Source of the DNA: Sphingobacteriaceae bacterium
Lineage (GTDB): Bacteria; Bacteroidota; Bacteroidia; B-17B0; Aurantibacillaceae
Assembly: GCA_947480015.1 (NCBI GenBank)
Contig: CANKBS010000006.1
Coordinates: 1-64,000, forward strand
DNA length: 64,000 nucleotides
Reading direction: 5' to 3'
The number at the start of each line of letters is the position of its first letter. The stretch's first letter is position 1. The notes below the pieces were generated by a model. The model saw only the letters and a list, made by a program, of their open reading frames with translations, was not told where the DNA came from and did no database searches. Shown in pieces: positions 60,015 through 64,000 of this stretch. The translations under genes and the position numbers were made by a program.

Positions 60015-60563
60015 GTGGACGTTTTTGATATATACGATAAAATGGAGCGTAATAACATCCTGCTTTCATTTAAAGGTGAGATCACTTCCGATCTTTTAAC
60101 GTCAATTCTCCAGATTATGGAGAATAAAATGGATAACATGCAGGAAGAACCTAAAATGAAAAAAAAGGTTTACAATGTCTTAGTTGAATGCCTGCAAAAC
60201 TTATATCACCACTTGGACGAAATTACGGAGGTAGATTCCGAAAAAATTCGTTCAGCTATTTTTACCATTGGTAAAATGGATAATAAATATTCAATCATTA
60301 CTGGAAACTATATTTTAAACGAAAATATTAATGGCTTAAGAAATCGTTTAGATGAAGTTAATTCGTTATCAAAAGAAGAGTTAAAAGAATATTACAAAAA
60401 AGTATTAAATAACGGTGAAATGTCGTTAAAAGGCGGCGGAGGTTTAGGAATGATTGACATTGCCCGAAAAACTGGTGAAAAATTAGAATATAATTTTTTG
60501 GAAATTGACAATAAAGTTTCTTTCTTTACACTTAATATAAAAGTATCAAATCAACAAAATTAA
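60015..60563 (+). CDS. SiaB-family protein kinase (GHKL-like, DUF6272)
   Basis: GTG start. KKKVYNVLVECLQNLYHHLDE (N-box-like) and LKGGGGLGMIDIARKTGEKLEYNFLEID (G-box-like). Confidence 0.85.
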   Translation: MDVFDIYDKMERNNILLSFKGEITSDLLTSILQIMENKMDNMQEEPKMKKKVYNVLVECLQNLYHHLDEITEVDSEKIRSAIFTIGKMDNKYSIITGNYILNENINGLRNRLDEVNSLSKEELKEYYKKVLNNGEMSLKGGGGLGMIDIARKTGEKLEYNFLEIDNKVSFFTLNIKVSNQQN

Positions 60564-60575
60564 AAATTTACAACT

Positions 60576-60956
60576 ATGGAAAAATACTCTATCGAAGGCA
60601 CACCTAAAACGCCAAGTATAAATTTTGACTTAAATGGTGGTATCCTAGAAGTAAAAGGACGTTCAATTCCAGAGAACTCGATCGAATTTTACAAACCTTT
60701 GGTGGATGCATTAGATAAATACGCCAGTGCAGCGAAACCTGCTACTACGGTAAATGTACAGTTAGAATATTTTAATACGTCTTCGTCTAAATGCATCCTC
60801 GATGTTTTTAAAAAACTTGAAGGAATTAACAAAGGCGGAAGTGCGGTTACCATTAACTGGCATTACGAAGAAGACGATGAAGATATGTTGGAAGCCGGCG
60901 AAGATTATCAGGCCATTATCAACGTGCCCTTCAAAATGATTATGGTAAATGAATAA
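60576..60956 (+). CDS. SiaC-family regulatory phosphoprotein (DUF1987)
   Basis: EGTPKTPSINFDLNGGILEVKGRSIPENSIEFYKPLVDAL...LEYFNTSSSKCILDVFKKLE. Confidence 0.92.
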   Translation: MEKYSIEGTPKTPSINFDLNGGILEVKGRSIPENSIEFYKPLVDALDKYASAAKPATTVNVQLEYFNTSSSKCILDVFKKLEGINKGGSAVTINWHYEEDDEDMLEAGEDYQAIINVPFKMIMVNE

Positions 60957-60977
60957 TATTCATTTTTCAAACGAATA

Positions 60978-61003
60978 ACCCTGCCTTTGGCGGGGTTTTT
61001 TTA
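60978..61003 (+). terminator. Intrinsic terminator after the siaC-like gene
   Basis: ACCCTGCC-ttt-GGCGGGGTTTTTTT. Confidence 0.8.
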
Positions 61004-61034
61004 TTATATTTGTGTCCCTTTTAAAAGCAAAAAT

Positions 61035-62090
61035 ATGTCAACCAAAATTTCAGAATTATTAGGCGCTAATGCTGACAAATTATTAAATCATACCTGTAAA
61101 ACAATTTCCAAAGATCTGATCCATTTACCGGGTAACGATTTTGTAGAACGCATCTTTTCGCCATCAAACAGAAACCCGCAGGTTTTACGAAGTTTAAACC
61201 AATTATATAATAATGGACGATTATCAGGAACCGGATACATGAGTATCTTGCCGGTTGATCAGGGTATTGAACACAGTGCTGGCGCAAGTTTTGCTCCAAA
61301 TCCAATTTACTTCGACAGTGAAAATATAGTTAAATTAGCCATCGAAGGCGGCTGTAATGCCGTTGCATCTACATACGGTGTTTTAGGCTCAGTGGCCCGT
61401 AAATACGCTCACAAAATCCCCTTTATTGTAAAAATAAATCACAACGAATTTTTATCCTACCCTAATAAGTTTGATCAAATTATGTTTGGTTCGATTGAAG
61501 AGGCATGGAACATGGGCGCTGTGGCAGTGGGAGCAACCATTTATTTTGGTTCACCAGAGTCGGGACGTCAAATCGTAGAGGTAGCTAAGGCTTTCGACAG
61601 AGCGCACGAATTAGGAATGGCTACCGTATTATGGTGCTATACCCGAAACAATGCCTTTAAAAAAGATGGCGTTGATTATCACACGGCTGTTGATCTTTCT
61701 GCTCAAGCCAATCACTTGGGGGTTACCATTCAAGCCGATATCATCAAACAAAAATTATCCGACAAAAATGGTGGCTATACCGCATTAAATTTCGGTAAAA
61801 CACATCCAAACGTTTATTCTGATTTAACTACCGATCACCCAATCGATCTTTGCCGTTATCAGGTTGCTAATTGTTATATGGGACGTATGGGATTAATTAA
61901 CAGTGGTGGCGAAAGTAAAGGCGAAAGCGATTTGTCAGAAGCTGTTACAACAGCTGTAATTAACAAACGCGGTGGTGGCCAGGGATTAATTAGTGGACGA
62001 AAAGCCTTCCAAAAACCCATTAAAGAAGGTGTTAGTTTATTAAATGCTATTCAGGATGTTTACCTGGATAAAACAATTACAATTGCTTAA
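61035..62090 (+). CDS. Class I fructose-bisphosphate aldolase (DhnA/FbaB type)
   Basis: [55 protein letters not shown]. Start taken at MSTKISELL. Confidence 0.94.
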   Translation: MSTKISELLGANADKLLNHTCKTISKDLIHLPGNDFVERIFSPSNRNPQVLRSLNQLYNNGRLSGTGYMSILPVDQGIEHSAGASFAPNPIYFDSENIVKLAIEGGCNAVASTYGVLGSVARKYAHKIPFIVKINHNEFLSYPNKFDQIMFGSIEEAWNMGAVAVGATIYFGSPESGRQIVEVAKAFDRAHELGMATVLWCYTRNNAFKKDGVDYHTAVDLSAQANHLGVTIQADIIKQKLSDKNGGYTALNFGKTHPNVYSDLTTDHPIDLCRYQVANCYMGRMGLINSGGESKGESDLSEAVTTAVINKRGGGQGLISGRKAFQKPIKEGVSLLNAIQDVYLDKTITIA

Positions 62091-62178
62091 TAACAGAAAT
62101 TAATTTTTAGTGTTTAGTTTTTAATAATGTTTAAGACGGAAATTAAGAACTAAAAACTATCAACTAAAAATTTAAAAT

Positions 62179-63024
62179 ATGGGTTGGTTTAAACGATTAA
62201 AGGAAGGGATTACGACCTCTACCAAAGAAAAGAAAGAAACGCCGGAAGGCTTGTGGTACAAATGCCCTTCTTGTAAAAAAATACATACGGTTCAAGATCA
62301 TATTGCAAGTAAATACGTTTGTTCGGAATGCAGCTACCACGAAAAAATTGGCAGTAAAGAATATTTTGAAATCCTTTTCGATAATAATAAATTCACCGAA
62401 TTACATGAAAATCTGGTAAGTGGCGACCCGCTTGATTTTACCGATACAAAAAAATACACCTCCCGTTTAACCGATACCATTCGCAAAACGAATTTAAAAG
62501 ATGCTCTGCGTTCGGCATATGGTAAAGTCGATGGGAATGACCTGGTGATTTGCTGCATGGACTTCACCTTTATTGGCGGAAGCATGGGGTCGGTAGTTGG
62601 TGAAAAAATTTCACGTGCCATCGATTTTTGTATTAAAACCCGAACACCTTTGCTCATTATCTCAAAATCGGGTGGCGCACGTATGATGGAAGCCGCCTTT
62701 TCTCTTATGCAAATGGCTAAAACTTCTGCAAAGTTAAGTCAGCTGGCTCAACACAAATTACCCTATATTTCACTTTTAACGGATCCTACCACAGGTGGCG
62801 TGACAGCAAGTTATGCTATGCTGGGCGACCTCAACATAGCCGAACCGGCTTCTCTCATCGGTTTTGCTGGACCAAGGGTGGTAAAAGAAACCATTGGTAA
62901 AGACCTGCCAAAAGGCTTTCAAACAGCTGAATTTGTGCTCGAACATGGTTTTTTAGATAAAATTATTCCTCGTAACGAACTCAAAGAAAAACTCGCAGCA
63001 CTCCTTAAAATGTTCAAAAACTAG
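62179..63024 (+). CDS. accD: Acetyl-CoA carboxylase carboxyltransferase subunit beta
   Basis: Zn ribbon [77 protein letters not shown]. Confidence 0.98.
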   Translation: MGWFKRLKEGITTSTKEKKETPEGLWYKCPSCKKIHTVQDHIASKYVCSECSYHEKIGSKEYFEILFDNNKFTELHENLVSGDPLDFTDTKKYTSRLTDTIRKTNLKDALRSAYGKVDGNDLVICCMDFTFIGGSMGSVVGEKISRAIDFCIKTRTPLLIISKSGGARMMEAAFSLMQMAKTSAKLSQLAQHKLPYISLLTDPTTGGVTASYAMLGDLNIAEPASLIGFAGPRVVKETIGKDLPKGFQTAEFVLEHGFLDKIIPRNELKEKLAALLKMFKN

Positions 63025-63134
63025 GAGAATTCCCCCTAAAAGTTTAATTAATTGAAATTCAGCAGGGTAGTTATGTGTACTTACCCAACTTTTAACTAAC
63101 TTTATTCGTATAAGTTTATAGAGTAAGGTTAATT

Positions 63135-63686
63135 ATGAATATTCAGCAGCAACTGATTGCATTATGCATTAAGCGCGACCGAAAGGCTGAATATGATTTG
63201 TATAAACTTTCCTACAGTTATTTAATGAGTATTTGTCTGCGTTATTCACGCGATAAGGATAGCGCTTCTGAAATGCTAAACTCCGGTTTTTTAAAAATCT
63301 TAAACAACCTAAGCAGTTATAAGCCTGAAATTCCTTTTAAAGCCTGGATACGACGAATCATGGTTAACACCTTGATAGATGAATACCGTAAAAATAAACG
63401 AGCGAAAGAAAAAGTTACCTATGTTGAAGAGTATTACGACAATTCAGATTTTTCTGAAGTAAACGAGGCCTTGAGTAGAATTAACTACAATCAAATAGTG
63501 GAACATATTAACCGATTGCCCGAAGCTACAAAGAAGGTGTTTAATTTATTCGCCATTGATGGTTACTCTCATAAAGAAATTGGTGTTCTGCTTCAAATCA
63601 GTGAAGGCACCTCAAAATGGCATCTGAATGCGGCTAGACAAAAATTAAAAGAGTATTTAGAAAACAGTGTATTAACAAAGGTTTAA
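63135..63686 (+). CDS. ECF-type RNA polymerase sigma-70 factor
   Basis: Region 2 KPEIPFKAWIRRIMVNTLIDEYRKNKR; region 4 LPEATKKVFNLFAIDGYSHKEIGVLLQISEGTSKWHLNAARQKLKEYL. Confidence 0.95.
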   Translation: MNIQQQLIALCIKRDRKAEYDLYKLSYSYLMSICLRYSRDKDSASEMLNSGFLKILNNLSSYKPEIPFKAWIRRIMVNTLIDEYRKNKRAKEKVTYVEEYYDNSDFSEVNEALSRINYNQIVEHINRLPEATKKVFNLFAIDGYSHKEIGVLLQISEGTSKWHLNAARQKLKEYLENSVLTKV

Positions 63687-63700
63687 CCAATAGAACAGAG

Positions 63701-64000
63701 ATGAGTTTCGAAGAAGAATTTGACAAGATTATACGACAAAAGGCGGAGGACGCGAATTACCCCTTTGATGAAAGCCATTGGGAAAAAACCAGCCGACTGT
63801 TGGATGCACAGCAAAAAGTAGCCAAAGGCATTGCTTATAAAAAACTTGCTGTTTCAGCTTTTACCCTTCTATTAGTAGGTTCTGCGTCACTAGGTGCTTG
63901 GTATGTCCTTTCCGAAAAAACAACAACAAATTCCGATCTAAAAGCCGCACTTTCCACCAAACAAATTAATAAGCTACCATCACAAAATTATACGCCTACG
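63701..64000 (+). CDS. Membrane protein (anti-sigma-like position), truncated by the window edge
   Basis: ATG 63701 gives MSFEEEFDKIIRQKAEDANYPFDESHWEKTSRLLDAQQKV...LAVSAFTLLLVGSASLGAWYVL, open to the end, directly after the sigma gene. Confidence 0.65.
   Translation, partial: MSFEEEFDKIIRQKAEDANYPFDESHWEKTSRLLDAQQKVAKGIAYKKLAVSAFTLLLVGSASLGAWYVLSEKTTTNSDLKAALSTKQINKLPSQNYTPT

Overview
The window is a 64 kb AT-rich chromosomal segment from a Bacteroidota genome. Diagnostic content includes SprE/PorW, GldC, a T9SS C-terminal sorting domain, an HPPK-dNK fusion, DUF6089/DUF3822/DUF5777-type proteins and TAnnTTTG-type promoters. Most of it is ordinary core genome: lon, mazG, bactofilin, atpZ, sprE, a PfkB kinase, prs, rplY, rsmD, gldC, folK-dNK, sppA, a class I aldolase, accD, an ECF sigma factor, and tRNA-Asn and tRNA-Leu. 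Accessory parts include a TetR-regulated TolC/HlyD/ABC efflux operon and a SiaB/SiaC-like partner-switching pair downstream of a beta-propeller/SpoIIE phosphatase. A small accessory pocket next to tRNA-Leu holds a decayed serine-recombinase tail and an SDR gene. The most notable non-gene signal is a GC-rich dispersed repeat family (three copies, near 27.35, 34.47 and 44.92 kb). Its hairpins show compensatory base changes, and two inverted copies bracket the efflux operon. Two likely secreted proteins are each interrupted by one in-frame stop (TGA at 1053-1055, TAA at 59735-59737). Calls were made by reading the sequence and the supplied ORF translations. No database search or folding program was run.
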